Shown here: one piece after another, positions 25,792-35,108 of the stretch | How the letters are laid out: every line of letters starts with the position of its first letter | Numbering within the stretch: position 1 is the stretch's first letter | Source: Rhodoluna limnophila | GTDB taxonomy: Bacteria > Actinomycetota > Actinomycetes > Actinomycetales > Microbacteriaceae | DNA length: 64,000 bases | Direction: 5' to 3' | Assembly (NCBI RefSeq): GCF_005845365.1 | Contig: NZ_CP040509.1 | Location: 1,178,001-1,242,000 of the forward strand | The notes under the pieces: model-generated | Databases searched by the model: none | What the model was told of the DNA's origin: nothing | The model's input: the letters and a program-made list of their open reading frames with translations, nothing else | Position numbers and translations under genes: made by a program

Positions 25792-28004
25792 AGAGCTGCT
25801 AGCGCTTCGTTAAGTGTGACTGAAGGACGCATGGCTTGGTCAACCTTTGCCGCATCTGGACGGTAATAGCCACCGATGTCAACTGGCTTGCCCTGGACTG
25901 CAATTAGCTCGTCAACGATCTTGCCTTCGGCGTCAGTCAGGTCTTTTGCCAAGGCAGTGAATTTACCGGCAAGTTCTGCATCAGCAGTTTGCTTGGCCAA
26001 CTCTTGCGCCCAGTAAAGACCGATGTAGAAGTGGCTTCCGCGGTTGTCGATGGTGCCAATCTTGCGACCTGGCGAGCGGTCTTCCTCGAGGAAGTTTCCG
26101 GTTGCGCGGTCAAGCGTGTCGGCCAGAACCTGCGCCTTGGCGTTACCTGTGGTCACGGCAAGGTGCTCAAGTGATGCAGCGAGCGCAAAGAACTCACCTA
26201 GTGAGTCCCAACGCAGATAGTTCTCTTCGACGAATTGCTGAACGTGCTTAGGGGCAGAACCTCCAGCACCGGTCTCGAACAAGCCGCCACCATTGAGCAG
26301 TGGAACAATCGAGAGCATCTTGGCACTGGTGCCAACCTCAAGGATTGGGAACAAGTCGGTTAGATAATCGCGCAGAACGTTTCCGGTAACCGAGATTGTG
26401 TCTAGGCCTTCGCGGATGCGGCCTAGCGAGTACTTGGTAGCCGCTGCCGGCTCCATGATCTCGATAGTCAAACCGTTAGTGTCGTGGTCGGCAAGGTACT
26501 TTCTTACTTTGGCGATCAAGTTTGCATCGTGAGCACGAGCCTCATCTAGCCAGAAAATAGCCGGAACGTTAGTGGCTCGGGCACGTGTGACGGCAAGCTT
26601 CACCCAGTCACGAACTGGCTCGTCTTTGGTCTGGGTTGCACGCCAGATGTCACCCTGGCCGACTTCGTGTGAAATCAGAACTTCGCCGGCAGCGTTGATT
26701 ACATCCACGCGACCAGCGGTCTTAATCTCAAAAGTCTTGTCATGGCTGCCATACTCTTCAGCCGCCTGAGCCATAAGGCCGACGTTTGGCACTGAGCCGA
26801 TAGTTGCTGGGTTGAGTGGGCCGTTCTCAATCACGTCTTCGATGGTGGCCTGGTATACGCCTGCGTAAGAAGAGTCTGGAATTACTGCAAGGGTGTCATC
26901 TTCTGAACCGTCGATACCCCAGAGCTTGCCACCGTTGCGAATCAGTGCCGGCATTGAGGCATCCACGATGACGTCAGATGGAACGTGCAGGTTAGTGATG
27001 CCCTTATCGCTGTTCACGTAACTAACGCGCGGACCCTGAGCAAGCGCTGAATCAAAATCGGCAGCGATCTCGTCGCCACCAGCAACGCTCGCCAAGCCAG
27101 CCAAGATTGTGCCTAGGCCATCGTTTGCGCTTAGGCCGGCAGCCGCAAGAGCTGCACCGTGCTTCTCAAATACCCCGGCAAAGAAAGTCTTCACTGCGTG
27201 ACCAAACAGGATTGGGTCACTCACCTTCATCATGGTTGCCTTCAGGTGCAGTGAGTAAAGCACGTTGTCGCGCTTTGCCTGCTCGAGTGTCTCAGCCAAG
27301 AATTCGTCAAGCGCCGCAGAGTTCATAAAAGTTGCGTCGATGATCTCGCCTTCAAGAACCTTTAGGCCCTTCTTTAGGTCGGTTACTGTGCCATCGAGCG
27401 CAGTGTGGCGAATTTCTAGAACATCAGCCTGTGCCAAAACAACCGACTTCTCGTTTGAGAAAAAGTCGTCCTGACCCATGGTCGCCACGCGAGTCTTTGA
27501 ACCTGCAGCAAATGCTTTGTTTACGTGAGGGTGCTTGCGAGCATAGGCCTTGACCGAGAGCGGTGCTCGGCGGTCACTGTTGCCTTCACGAAGAACTGGG
27601 TTTACTGCGCTGCCCTTGACTTTGTCATAGCGGCTGCGAGCATCGCGCTCGGCATCGGTAGTTGGCTCATCGACATAATCAGGAACGTTGTAGCCCAGTG
27701 CCTGAAGTTCAGAGATAGCGGCTTTTAGCTGCGGGATAGAAGCCGAGACGTTTGGAAGCTTGATGATGTTTGCCTCTGGTGTCTTGGCAAGTGCGCCTAG
27801 CTCACCTAGGGCGTCGCCAACTTGCTGACTCTCGGTGAGCTGGTCTGCAAAGACAGCCAGGATGCGACCGGCAAGTGAGATGTCGCGAGTCTCAATGTTG
27901 ACGTTTGCTGCAGCGGCATAGGCCTGCACGATTGGCAAGAGAGAAGCAGTAGCGAGCGCTGGTGCTTCGTCGGTGATGGTGTAATAAATGACTGATTCGT
28001 TCAC
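25788..28004 (-). CDS. icd: NADP-dependent isocitrate dehydrogenase, monomeric type
   Basis: A 738-residue monomeric IDH, the right length for this class (homodimeric IDH is about 415). [56 protein letters not shown] and [17 protein letters not shown] are class signatures. It oxidises isocitrate to 2-oxoglutarate and makes NADPH in the TCA cycle. The frame runs 43 codons further upstream, but the GTG used here has GGAG 10 nt before it and gives the family N-terminus. Confidence 0.97.
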   Translation of the reverse strand: MNESVIYYTITDEAPALATASLLPIVQAYAAAANVNIETRDISLAGRILAVFADQLTESQQVGDALGELGALAKTPEANIIKLPNVSASIPQLKAAISELQALGYNVPDYVDEPTTDAERDARSRYDKVKGSAVNPVLREGNSDRRAPLSVKAYARKHPHVNKAFAAGSKTRVATMGQDDFFSNEKSVVLAQADVLEIRHTALDGTVTDLKKGLKVLEGEIIDATFMNSAALDEFLAETLEQAKRDNVLYSLHLKATMMKVSDPILFGHAVKTFFAGVFEKHGAALAAAGLSANDGLGTILAGLASVAGGDEIAADFDSALAQGPRVSYVNSDKGITNLHVPSDVIVDASMPALIRNGGKLWGIDGSEDDTLAVIPDSSYAGVYQATIEDVIENGPLNPATIGSVPNVGLMAQAAEEYGSHDKTFEIKTAGRVDVINAAGEVLISHEVGQGDIWRATQTKDEPVRDWVKLAVTRARATNVPAIFWLDEARAHDANLIAKVRKYLADHDTNGLTIEIMEPAAATKYSLGRIREGLDTISVTGNVLRDYLTDLFPILEVGTSAKMLSIVPLLNGGGLFETGAGGSAPKHVQQFVEENYLRWDSLGEFFALAASLEHLAVTTGNAKAQVLADTLDRATGNFLEEDRSPGRKIGTIDNRGSHFYIGLYWAQELAKQTADAELAGKFTALAKDLTDAEGKIVDELIAVQGKPVDIGGYYRPDAAKVDQAMRPSVTLNEALAAL

Positions 28005-28139
28005 GACGCTGTGTCTCCGGTTCTGAATATTTGCAGCTAACCGTTTAAGACTACCCTTTGCTGGATATTCGACTAATTTCCTGGCCACGATTTGAAACTG
28101 CCTGCCGCTCACGTGGACAGCGCTTTGAGCCACGAACGC

Positions 28140-28167
28140 AAAAACCCGCCCTGTTGGGCGGGTTTTT
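28140..28167 (-). terminator. Intrinsic terminator after tRNA-Tyr
   Basis: AAAAACCCGCCC and GGGCGGGTTTTT form a perfect 12-bp stem with a TGTT loop, directly 3' of tRNA-Tyr on the minus strand; it works in either direction. Confidence 0.95.
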
Positions 28168-28171
28168 AGTG

Positions 28172-28253
28172 TGGCTAGTGAGGGATTCGAACCCCCGAAG
28201 GCTGAGCCGGCTGATTTACAGTCAGATCCCTTTGGCCGCTTGGGTAACTAGCC
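28172..28253 (-). tRNA. tRNA-Tyr (anticodon GTA)
   Basis: An 82-nt class II tRNA: acceptor GGCTAGT/ACTAGCC, anticodon stem CTGA/TCAG with loop CTGTAAA, a long variable arm, T arm GGTTCGAATCC, discriminator A, no encoded CCA. Confidence 0.96.
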
Positions 28254-28418
28254 AGATGCACCCTCGGCTGCCTGTAATCAGCCAGACGAACGTGCCTGCT
28301 TAGTTTAGCCCAATTCTTGGCACGTGGGAAATCGATGCGTCAGTTTGCAAGAGACTCCTGCTTCTGACAATCTTTACCTACCGATTTACATTTTTTCCAA
28401 TTTTTACAGAGGGTAGAC

Positions 28419-29450
28419 ATGGCAGGCATCGAAGACGTTGCAAAACTTGCAGGAGTTTCAACCGCTACCGTTTCGCGCGCCCTAACCGGCAAGGCGCATG
28501 TCTCTGAAAAGACTCGTCAAAAGGTAGAGGCAGCCGCGGCAGAACTTGGCTACGTAGCCTCGCACTCGGCCTACACGCTCGCAACTGGGCGCAACCGCAA
28601 CATCGGTGTAATCATGCCTTACGTTGACCGCTGGTTCTTCTCGACCATGCTCGAGTCGATGGAATCAACTTTGATTGAGCACGGCTACGACCTGACCCTT
28701 TACAACTTGAGCGGCGGAAAAATTCAGCGCGAGAAGATCTTCAAGGACTTCTTGGGCCGCAAGCGCGTGGATGCCCTGATTCTGCTAGCGGTGAACCTGA
28801 GCGCCGAGGAACTTGAAATCGTGAACCGGCAGAAGCGCCCGGTGCTGGGCATCGGTGGGCACATTGCAGGCGCTCGAAGCCTGGCCATGGATGACTTCAA
28901 CGCGGGCAAGCTGGCCACCGAACATCTGATTTCTTTGGGCCACCGCAAAATTGCCAACCTTGGTGGCTACAGCGGCTCTGACCTCGAGTTCAACCAAGCA
29001 AACCAGCGTACCCTCGGACACTTGGATGCGCTGAAGGATGCCGGAATCAGTCACGTGCCTGCATGGCGAATGGAATGCGACTACACGATTCCGGGCGCAT
29101 TCTTTAGAACCAAGCAGCTTTTGGGTGACCCTCGAAATGCCCCGACAGCAATCTTCTGTAACTCTGATGAGATGGCGATCGGTGCCATTATGGCCGTCAA
29201 AGATTTGGGCCTACAGGTTCCTCAAGATATTTCGATCATCGGAATCGACAACCACGACCTATCGGAGTTCTTTGGACTGAGCACCGTGAACCAGCGTGTT
29301 CGCGAACAGGCCAAAGAGGCCACGGTTTGGCTACTTGAACTGCTGAACCAAGCCGATGATGATGCCCGCGAGAACCGCTCTGAGGCAGTCGAGTGGCCGG
29401 TTTCACTAATGGTTAGGTCAAGCACGGCCCGCCCGGCGGTAGAGGCCTAA
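28419..29450 (+). CDS. LacI-family transcriptional regulator
   Basis: A 343-residue repressor. The HTH (IEDVAKLAGVSTATVSRALTG) and hinge (VEAAAAELGYVASHSA) are followed by a periplasmic-binding-protein-like effector domain (NIGVIMPYVDRWFFSTMLES; FNAGKLATEHLISLGHRKIA; IIGIDNHDLSEFFGLSTV). AGAGGG sits 5-6 nt before the ATG. LacI proteins usually control sugar genes; none adjoins it, so the target could be the GH13 pair 12 kb away or distant genes. That link is a guess. Confidence 0.94.
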   Translation: MAGIEDVAKLAGVSTATVSRALTGKAHVSEKTRQKVEAAAAELGYVASHSAYTLATGRNRNIGVIMPYVDRWFFSTMLESMESTLIEHGYDLTLYNLSGGKIQREKIFKDFLGRKRVDALILLAVNLSAEELEIVNRQKRPVLGIGGHIAGARSLAMDDFNAGKLATEHLISLGHRKIANLGGYSGSDLEFNQANQRTLGHLDALKDAGISHVPAWRMECDYTIPGAFFRTKQLLGDPRNAPTAIFCNSDEMAIGAIMAVKDLGLQVPQDISIIGIDNHDLSEFFGLSTVNQRVREQAKEATVWLLELLNQADDDARENRSEAVEWPVSLMVRSSTARPAVEA

Positions 29451-29473
29451 GCGCAGGATGTGCCGACCCTCGG

Positions 29474-29479
29474 TAAACT
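29474..29479 (+). promoter_or_regulatory. -10 hexamer TAAACT, leaderless start of yajQ
   Basis: TAAACT, 6 nt (GAGGTT), ATG. GAGG could look like a Shine-Dalgarno but is only 2 nt from the ATG, too close to act as one. Confidence 0.55.
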
Positions 29480-29485
29480 GAGGTT

Positions 29486-29974
29486 ATGGCTGACTCAACA
29501 TTCGACATCGTAAGCAAAGTAGACAAGCAAGAAGCAAACAACGCTCTCATGCAAGCGCAGAAAGAGATTGAATCGCGCTACGACTTTAAAGGCGTAGGTG
29601 CAGAAATCGACTGGAGCGGCGAGAAGATTCTGATGAAGGCTTCTAGCGAGGAGCGCGTCAAGGCTGTTCTTGACGTTTTTCAGTCAAAGCTAGTCAAGCG
29701 CGGAATCTCACTAAAGAGCTTTGTTGACGGCAAGCCGTACCCATCTGGCAAGGAATACCGCATCGAGGGCGAGCTGAAGAACGGCATCGACCAAGAGCAG
29801 GCCAAGAAGATCTCGAAGATCATTCGCGAAGAAGGCCCTAAGAGCGTTAAGTCACAGATTCAGGGCGATGAACTTCGCGTTCAGTCAAAGAGCCGCGATG
29901 ACCTTCAGGCAACAATGGCGCTGCTGAAGGGCAAAGACCTTGACATCGACGTACAGTTCACTAACTTCCGCTAG
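29486..29974 (+). CDS. yajQ: YajQ-family nucleotide-binding protein
   Basis: A 162-residue YajQ/DUF520 protein with two ferredoxin-like domains: [26 protein letters not shown] and the C-terminal [12 protein letters not shown] are diagnostic. Homologues bind c-di-GMP or nucleic acid; the role in actinobacteria is not known. Monocistronic, with its own leaderless promoter. Confidence 0.95.
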   Translation: MADSTFDIVSKVDKQEANNALMQAQKEIESRYDFKGVGAEIDWSGEKILMKASSEERVKAVLDVFQSKLVKRGISLKSFVDGKPYPSGKEYRIEGELKNGIDQEQAKKISKIIREEGPKSVKSQIQGDELRVQSKSRDDLQATMALLKGKDLDIDVQFTNFR

Positions 29975-30009
29975 GAGTTTGTGAACTGTCGGCACTACAC
30001 AAATTTTGG

Positions 30010-31266
30010 TCAGTCTTCAGCTATTGCCATGGCGCCGGTAGCCGGATAAGCCGAAGCTAGTTCATCTCCAACTTTGGCTCGCTTGGCAACTACGCCAGCG
30101 ATAATTCCGGCTAGCAAGCTAGTGACAATTGGGAAGACAAACGCCAACGTCAAACCAACGTTGAGGGCCAGTGCCCCCATCAAATACTTGGCACCCATCA
30201 CGGCAATTGAGTTCATGAAACTCATGCGCGCAAGAACTTGTGCGGTATTCAAACCCTTCACGTATCCGGCGGCACTAAAGAACGAAGGAACCATTGGTGC
30301 ACTGCCGAGGCCCGCAATAAAGAAGAAGATTGTCGCTAGAACCAGTGCCAAGTCTTGATTAGTGTTTGCCAAGGTTGAACTCAAGAAAATTCCAGCCGCA
30401 AAGGATGAACCCGCCATCAAAGCGCCAACTCGAGCAACAGAACTGATGTGCCACTTATTGCCGAGTTTGTTTATTGAAAGCCTGCCGATAATCATGGCCG
30501 CTGAAAACGCAGCGTAAGGAATTGCGCCGCGACCGGCATCTAGCAACAAGACATTCTTTGAATACACGGCCGACCAGTCCATCATGGCCAACTCCCCAAA
30601 CACTCCAGCAAACAAACCTGCAGAAAGTAACCACACTTGTCCTGGCATCTTGAAGAACGATGACTTCTTTGCTACCACTTGACCTGTGCCATGGCCATCT
30701 TCTTTTGCTACCAGCAAACCTCGGCCAAAGATGATGAGCGAAATTGCACCAAGCCCTGGAACCAACAACAGGTGGATCCAAAGCGGCATGAAGGTTGCCA
30801 ATATTCCACTCAGCACCGCAGAGATGGTGGCGCCAATGCTCCACGCTGCGTGAAAGCGACCGATGATTACGCGGTTCATTGCTTTTTGAAGAGCAACCGA
30901 TTGAGAGTTAATTCCAATGTTCAATGCGCTACCACTGAGCGCACCGAGGGCGCTGAAAATCAAAAATGCAATTGGATCATGAGCAAAAATAAGCGCGGCC
31001 ACCATGAGCGCCTGACCAAAACCACCAACGATAGTTACATCGCGGGTTCCGAACCTTGCAATTAGAGGGGTGGCGAAAAGCAAACCAAGCATGCCACCAA
31101 GCCCAGATAGACCTGTGATTAGCCCCCAAACGCCAAAGTTTGCGCCAACTTGCTCAATCAACTCGGGAATTCTAGGGATCTGAGTTACTCCAACAATTCC
31201 CTGAATAAAGAAAATTGCAGTGATTGCGTTGCGTGCCTCGTTTGCGCGCGCTTTAGTTATTGCCAT
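30010..31266 (-). CDS. MFS transporter, YbjJ/fucose-permease-like
   Basis: A 418-residue MFS protein with about 12 helices. ARNAITAIFFIQGIVGVTQIPRIP and GLLFATPLIARFGTRDVTIVGG resemble YbjJ-like permeases; the second half has MMDWSAVYSKNVLLL. AAAGG lies about 8 nt before the ATG. The gene begins 10 bp after the polyprenyl synthase stop and may read through from it. Substrate unknown. Confidence 0.82.
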   Translation of the reverse strand: MAITKARANEARNAITAIFFIQGIVGVTQIPRIPELIEQVGANFGVWGLITGLSGLGGMLGLLFATPLIARFGTRDVTIVGGFGQALMVAALIFAHDPIAFLIFSALGALSGSALNIGINSQSVALQKAMNRVIIGRFHAAWSIGATISAVLSGILATFMPLWIHLLLVPGLGAISLIIFGRGLLVAKEDGHGTGQVVAKKSSFFKMPGQVWLLSAGLFAGVFGELAMMDWSAVYSKNVLLLDAGRGAIPYAAFSAAMIIGRLSINKLGNKWHISSVARVGALMAGSSFAAGIFLSSTLANTNQDLALVLATIFFFIAGLGSAPMVPSFFSAAGYVKGLNTAQVLARMSFMNSIAVMGAKYLMGALALNVGLTLAFVFPIVTSLLAGIIAGVVAKRAKVGDELASAYPATGAMAIAED

Positions 31267-31276
31267 TCAATTGCCT

Positions 31277-32287
31277 TTAGTTGGTGCGTTCTACTACAGC
31301 CTGAGCAAATTGCTCGAGCGCTGACTTCACCGAACCGTTCGGCAGCGGTGCCAAAGCATCGATGGCTTCATCAGCCCAACGCTTTGCCTCGAGATAAGAA
31401 AGTTCGGCCACCTCATGGCCGCGCAAGCGCACCAGAGCCTCGGCCAACTTTGCATCATCTTCGAGACCTGAGTCTATAAAATCAATCAGGTCAGACGCCA
31501 CAACGTCTCCGGCAGCAGCAGCCTTGCGCAGCAAAAGCACCGGCAAGGTCGGCACGCCGGCACGAAGATCGGTGCCCGGAGTTTTGCCAGATGGGCCAGC
31601 CTCTGAGATGTCAATTACGTCGTCAATCAGCTGAAATGCCACACCGATTTTCTCGCCGAAAACACGCATCGGCTCTTCATATTCCGCTGGCGCACCAGAG
31701 AGCATGATGCCCAAACGTGCAGAAGCAGAAATCAAAGATCCGGTCTTATCGGCCATCACCTGGATGTAGTGCGCGGTGGCATCTTCAGATTCACTTGGAC
31801 CGATGGTCTCGTGCAGTTGACCGAGACACAGGCGCTCAAAAGTATCGGCCTGCAGAGTCAAAGATGCCTGACCGAGGTGAGAACCAACCTGCGATGCCCG
31901 AGCAAACAGTAGGTCTCCGGTCAAAATGGCAACCGAATTGCCCCACACCATTTGCGCGGTTGGAACACCGCGACGAGTCGGGGCATCGTCCATTACGTCA
32001 TCGTGGTACAAAGTTGCCAGGTGCGTAAGCTCAACCACAACGGCAGCATCAAGTACATCCTGTTTAGTGGCATCACCAAGTTGAGCCGCAAGCAAAACCA
32101 AGGTTGGGCGCACGCGTTTGCCGCCGGCCTCAACCAGGTGTCGTGCCGAAGCGCCAGCAATTTTGTCGGCGTGAGCAGTTGCTGCCAACAGACCATCTTC
32201 GACCAGCTCGAGGCCAGACTCAAGAGACTTCAGTAGCGCGCGGTCGGCTACTTTGCGAAGTTGCTTGGGTAGAGAAATACGGCTCAC
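31277..32287 (-). CDS. Polyprenyl diphosphate synthase, menaquinone side chain
   Basis: A 336-residue trans-isoprenyl synthase. The first Asp-rich motif is HDDVMDDAPTRR and the second QLIDDVIDISE; GGKRVRPTLVLL binds the allylic substrate. It makes the long isoprenoid tail that MenA attaches to the naphthoquinone ring. The GTG start overlaps the menG stop by 4 bp, tying it to the menaquinone pathway. Chain length (C40-C45 likely) cannot be read with confidence. Confidence 0.92.
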   Translation of the reverse strand: MSRISLPKQLRKVADRALLKSLESGLELVEDGLLAATAHADKIAGASARHLVEAGGKRVRPTLVLLAAQLGDATKQDVLDAAVVVELTHLATLYHDDVMDDAPTRRGVPTAQMVWGNSVAILTGDLLFARASQVGSHLGQASLTLQADTFERLCLGQLHETIGPSESEDATAHYIQVMADKTGSLISASARLGIMLSGAPAEYEEPMRVFGEKIGVAFQLIDDVIDISEAGPSGKTPGTDLRAGVPTLPVLLLRKAAAAGDVVASDLIDFIDSGLEDDAKLAEALVRLRGHEVAELSYLEAKRWADEAIDALAPLPNGSVKSALEQFAQAVVERTN

Positions 32288-33012
32288 TTTTTAGCTTTCT
32301 TCGGTGCAGTCTTTTTTGCGACTGGCTTGAAGCCGCGGTGAACCGCAACAATGCCAAAGGTTAGGTTGCGGTAGGCCACGTTTTCATAGCCAGCCGCAGA
32401 AACCATCAGACCTAAATCGCGCTGGTTTGGCCAGGCCAAGATTGACTCTGATAGGTACCCGTAGGCCTCGGGCGCCTTGGTCGAGATAGCTGAGAACGCA
32501 GGCAAAACCCGCTTGAGGTAAAACTCGTAGAGAGGGCGCAGGATTGGATTTGGCACGGTTGAGAATTCGCAAATCACAATGCGGCCACCCGGCTTGGTTA
32601 CCCGGTACATCTCAGAAAGCGCCTGCTTCACGTCAACTACGTTGCGCAAGCCAAAAGAAATAGTAACCGCGTCAAACTCGGCATCTTTGAAAGGCAGCTT
32701 TGTTGCATCAGCAAATACAAATTCAATTTCTGGGTGACGCTTGCGACCAACGGCCAACATGCCCTCTGAAAAATCGCCAGCAACTACCTTTACGCCTTCA
32801 TCCAAAAAGGCCACTGATGATGCACCGGTACCTGCTGCAAGATCTAGGATTTTCTGGCCACTCTGCGGAAAAACTGATTCGCGAACCACTGATCGCCAAC
32901 GACGGTCTTGACCAAAAGACAAGAGTGCATTGGTTAGGTCATAGGTTGGGGCCACAACGTCAAACATTGCGGCTACTTCGGCAGGCTTTTTGGCCAAATC
33001 TGCTTTGCTCAC
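32284..33012 (-). CDS. menG: Demethylmenaquinone methyltransferase
   Basis: A 242-residue UbiE/MenG methyltransferase that performs the last C-methylation of menaquinone with SAM. AEVAAMFDVVAPTYDLTNALLSFG is the UbiE N-terminal signature, LDLAAGTGASSVAF the SAM site and ISFGLRNVVDVKQAL motif II. A Lys/Pro-rich tail ends the protein. The GTG start is 6 nt from TAGGAT, so it is probably leaderless and first in the menG-polyprenyl synthase operon. Confidence 0.96.
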   Translation of the reverse strand: MSKADLAKKPAEVAAMFDVVAPTYDLTNALLSFGQDRRWRSVVRESVFPQSGQKILDLAAGTGASSVAFLDEGVKVVAGDFSEGMLAVGRKRHPEIEFVFADATKLPFKDAEFDAVTISFGLRNVVDVKQALSEMYRVTKPGGRIVICEFSTVPNPILRPLYEFYLKRVLPAFSAISTKAPEAYGYLSESILAWPNQRDLGLMVSAAGYENVAYRNLTFGIVAVHRGFKPVAKKTAPKKAKK

Positions 33013-33018
33013 AGGTCA

Positions 33019-33024
33019 ATCCTA
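33019..33024 (-). promoter_or_regulatory. -10 hexamer TAGGAT, leaderless start of menG
   Basis: TAGGAT, TGACCT, GTG on the minus strand. Confidence 0.5.
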
Positions 33025-33075
33025 CCCACGCTAATTGGCGCTAAATTATGCCGGAATGCCGGCAATACCTAAGGG

Positions 33076-33726
33076 CTAATCAGATTCGCCGTAGAAATAG
33101 TCCTCAGACTTATTCTTTCGGGCACGCACTGCTCGAGTGGTTGCCACAGCACCGAGTGCAATCGCTCCGGCACCCATTGCCACAAGACCAACTTGCGCCT
33201 TTTCAATAAACTCGGCGGCCGGCGACTCATGTCGGCGCGAAATATTTTCGAGGTTGATGTTTTGCCCCAATTCGGGCTCTTCCGTCAGGTTGGCTGTCTC
33301 AGACTGCACCTGAAACCCACCGCCAACTTTGGGCTTAACCAGTAGCGGCGGCAATTCCATGGCGTCCGCACTGCCGAACCTGGTTCGAAGTTCGTTCAAT
33401 TCAGATGTGGTGAACGCCAAGCTCTCGTCGATTACGGTGTCCGGGTCATCGACCACCTTTGGGCGCTTTGGTTTTACTGGCCGAACGCCATAGCCCTTTT
33501 CGGATTCCTGCTCGTCCTCGTCGACTTCGTCCTCAGATTCATCATCTTCATCCTCAGCCTCGTCTTCGTTCTCTTCTTCGTCTTCGCTAGCAGTACTGAA
33601 GATGCTGGAGTTTGGGTTATCGACAGCCGGTACAGCCGGATCAGCAAATGCCGCCTGAGGTGCGACGATGCCGGCCATGACTAGAAACCCAGAGAGCATG
33701 ATGGCAAGCAACTTAGGCTTACGCAT
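33076..33726 (-). CDS. Secreted, membrane-anchored acidic protein of unknown function
   Basis: A 216-residue protein I do not recognise. A signal peptide (RKPKLLAIMLSGFLVMAGIV, cleavage likely after AAFA) leads into a stretch of about 35 residues that is almost all Glu/Asp/Ser (residues 48-82), then a basic Pro/Lys patch, a folded-looking segment, and one C-terminal helix (VGLVAMGAGAIALGAVATT) with Arg/Lys after it. Predicted topology: outside the cell, anchored at the C-terminus. The frame runs upstream, but a strong AAGGAGGG 5 nt before this ATG fixes the start. The acidic stretch could bind cations; that is a guess. Confidence 0.8.
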   Translation of the reverse strand: MRKPKLLAIMLSGFLVMAGIVAPQAAFADPAVPAVDNPNSSIFSTASEDEEENEDEAEDEDDESEDEVDEDEQESEKGYGVRPVKPKRPKVVDDPDTVIDESLAFTTSELNELRTRFGSADAMELPPLLVKPKVGGGFQVQSETANLTEEPELGQNINLENISRRHESPAAEFIEKAQVGLVAMGAGAIALGAVATTRAVRARKNKSEDYFYGESD

Positions 33727-33849
33727 TCTTACCCTCCTTAACGGGCTTAGGATTTTTGAGACGGTGTATTCCAAAGATACCCAGCGCCATCGTGGCATTC
33801 CAGCCCATTCAGCAGGTTCACAGATAACGCTCAGCATAGAAAGGTCGGC

Positions 33850-35103
33850 ATGAAACTTATAGTTTCGACCGTCGAGCTTGCCAATGCCCCGCAGAATCTT
33901 TTGGCCCAACTTCCCGAAAATCCACTCACTTTTATTCGTGAAAATGGCGGCATTATCGGTTTCGGTCAGAGCACCCGATTGGTTGCTGCGGCCGGAAAAA
34001 ACAGATTTGAAGATTTGTCTCAGCAATGGAAGACCCTCGTCGCCGAGGCAACCATCACCGACCCGATGCAAATTCCTGGAACCGGTCTGGTGGCCTTTGG
34101 GTCATTTGCTTTCTCTGACAACAGTGAGACCCCGAGCGTTCTGATTGTTCCGCGCATGGTTTTGGGGCTTCGAGATGGCCGCGGCTGGCTGACCAGCATC
34201 GCAGTTGCAGGCGAGGCCGACGGCAACTCAAGTACCGCAGATGGCGATGACGAACTTACTTGGCCAACACCAACCAGCTACTTACCAAACGAGCCGATTG
34301 CCTTTGTGTCTGGCGCGGTTTCGGCCGAAAAATTCAAGAGTTCGGTGGCTCAAGCGGTTGAAAGTATTACTGCTCACAAACTCGAAAAAGTAGTTTTGGC
34401 CCGCGACTTGGTTGCCAAACTTCCTTCGGCTTTTGACATTCGTCCGGCACTGGTTCGGTTGGCCGAAAGCTACCCAACCTGCTGGGTGTATTCGGTAGAC
34501 GGCACCTTTGGGGCCTCGCCAGAACTATTGGTAAGGGTTTCTCACGGACAAGTTTCTGCTCGAGTGCTTGCCGGAACCGCGGGCCGCGGAACGGATCCGG
34601 GCGTTGACCAGGCAATTGCGGCAGCCTTGGCCAGCTCGGAGAAAAACAAAAACGAGCATGCCTTCGCAGTGAACTCACTCGTGGCATCGCTCTCGCCTTT
34701 TTGTGAGCGGGTCGATGCCGATGCAAAGCCGTTCAGCCTGGCTCTGCCAAACCTTTGGCACCTAGCCAGCGATGTTCACGGAGTTTTGCACGAAGAGGCA
34801 TCGGTGTTGGACTTGGCAGCAGCACTGCACCCAACAGCCGCAGTAGCCGGAACTCCCACCGAAACTGCGCGCGAATTGATTGATGAACTAGAGGGCACCG
34901 ATCGAGGCCGTTATGCCGGACCAGTTGGTTGGATTGGTGCGGATGGCGACGGCGAGTGGGCAATTGCACTTCGTGGGGCACAGATTTCAGGGCGCCAGAT
35001 TCGCGCATTTGCCGGCTGCGGAATTGTGGCGGCATCAGACCCGGCAGCTGAGTTGGCGGAGACTGAACTCAAGTTCCGCCCAATTCGCGAGGCGCTCGCC
35101 TAG
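33850..35103 (+). CDS. menF: Isochorismate synthase
   Basis: A 417-residue chorismate-binding enzyme of the MenF/EntC type. The C-terminal catalytic half shows KLEKVVLARDLVAKL, GTFGASPELLVRVSHGQVSA, AGTAGRG and, near the end, the GRYAGPVGWIGADGDGEWAI segment with the Mg-binding and active-site residues. It converts chorismate to isochorismate, the first committed menaquinone step. AAAGG lies 5 nt before the ATG. Convergent with menD five bases downstream. Confidence 0.94.
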   Translation: MKLIVSTVELANAPQNLLAQLPENPLTFIRENGGIIGFGQSTRLVAAAGKNRFEDLSQQWKTLVAEATITDPMQIPGTGLVAFGSFAFSDNSETPSVLIVPRMVLGLRDGRGWLTSIAVAGEADGNSSTADGDDELTWPTPTSYLPNEPIAFVSGAVSAEKFKSSVAQAVESITAHKLEKVVLARDLVAKLPSAFDIRPALVRLAESYPTCWVYSVDGTFGASPELLVRVSHGQVSARVLAGTAGRGTDPGVDQAIAAALASSEKNKNEHAFAVNSLVASLSPFCERVDADAKPFSLALPNLWHLASDVHGVLHEEASVLDLAAALHPTAAVAGTPTETARELIDELEGTDRGRYAGPVGWIGADGDGEWAIALRGAQISGRQIRAFAGCGIVAASDPAAELAETELKFRPIREALA

Positions 35104-35108
35104 GCAAT

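Noticed and set aside
28005-28133. 43-codon extension of isocitrate dehydrogenase
   Set aside because: The sequence is unlike IDH and ends upstream at the terminator of tRNA-Tyr.
33727-34071. 115-codon extension of the acidic protein
   Set aside because: It is antisense to menF and would hide an obvious signal peptide and strong SD.
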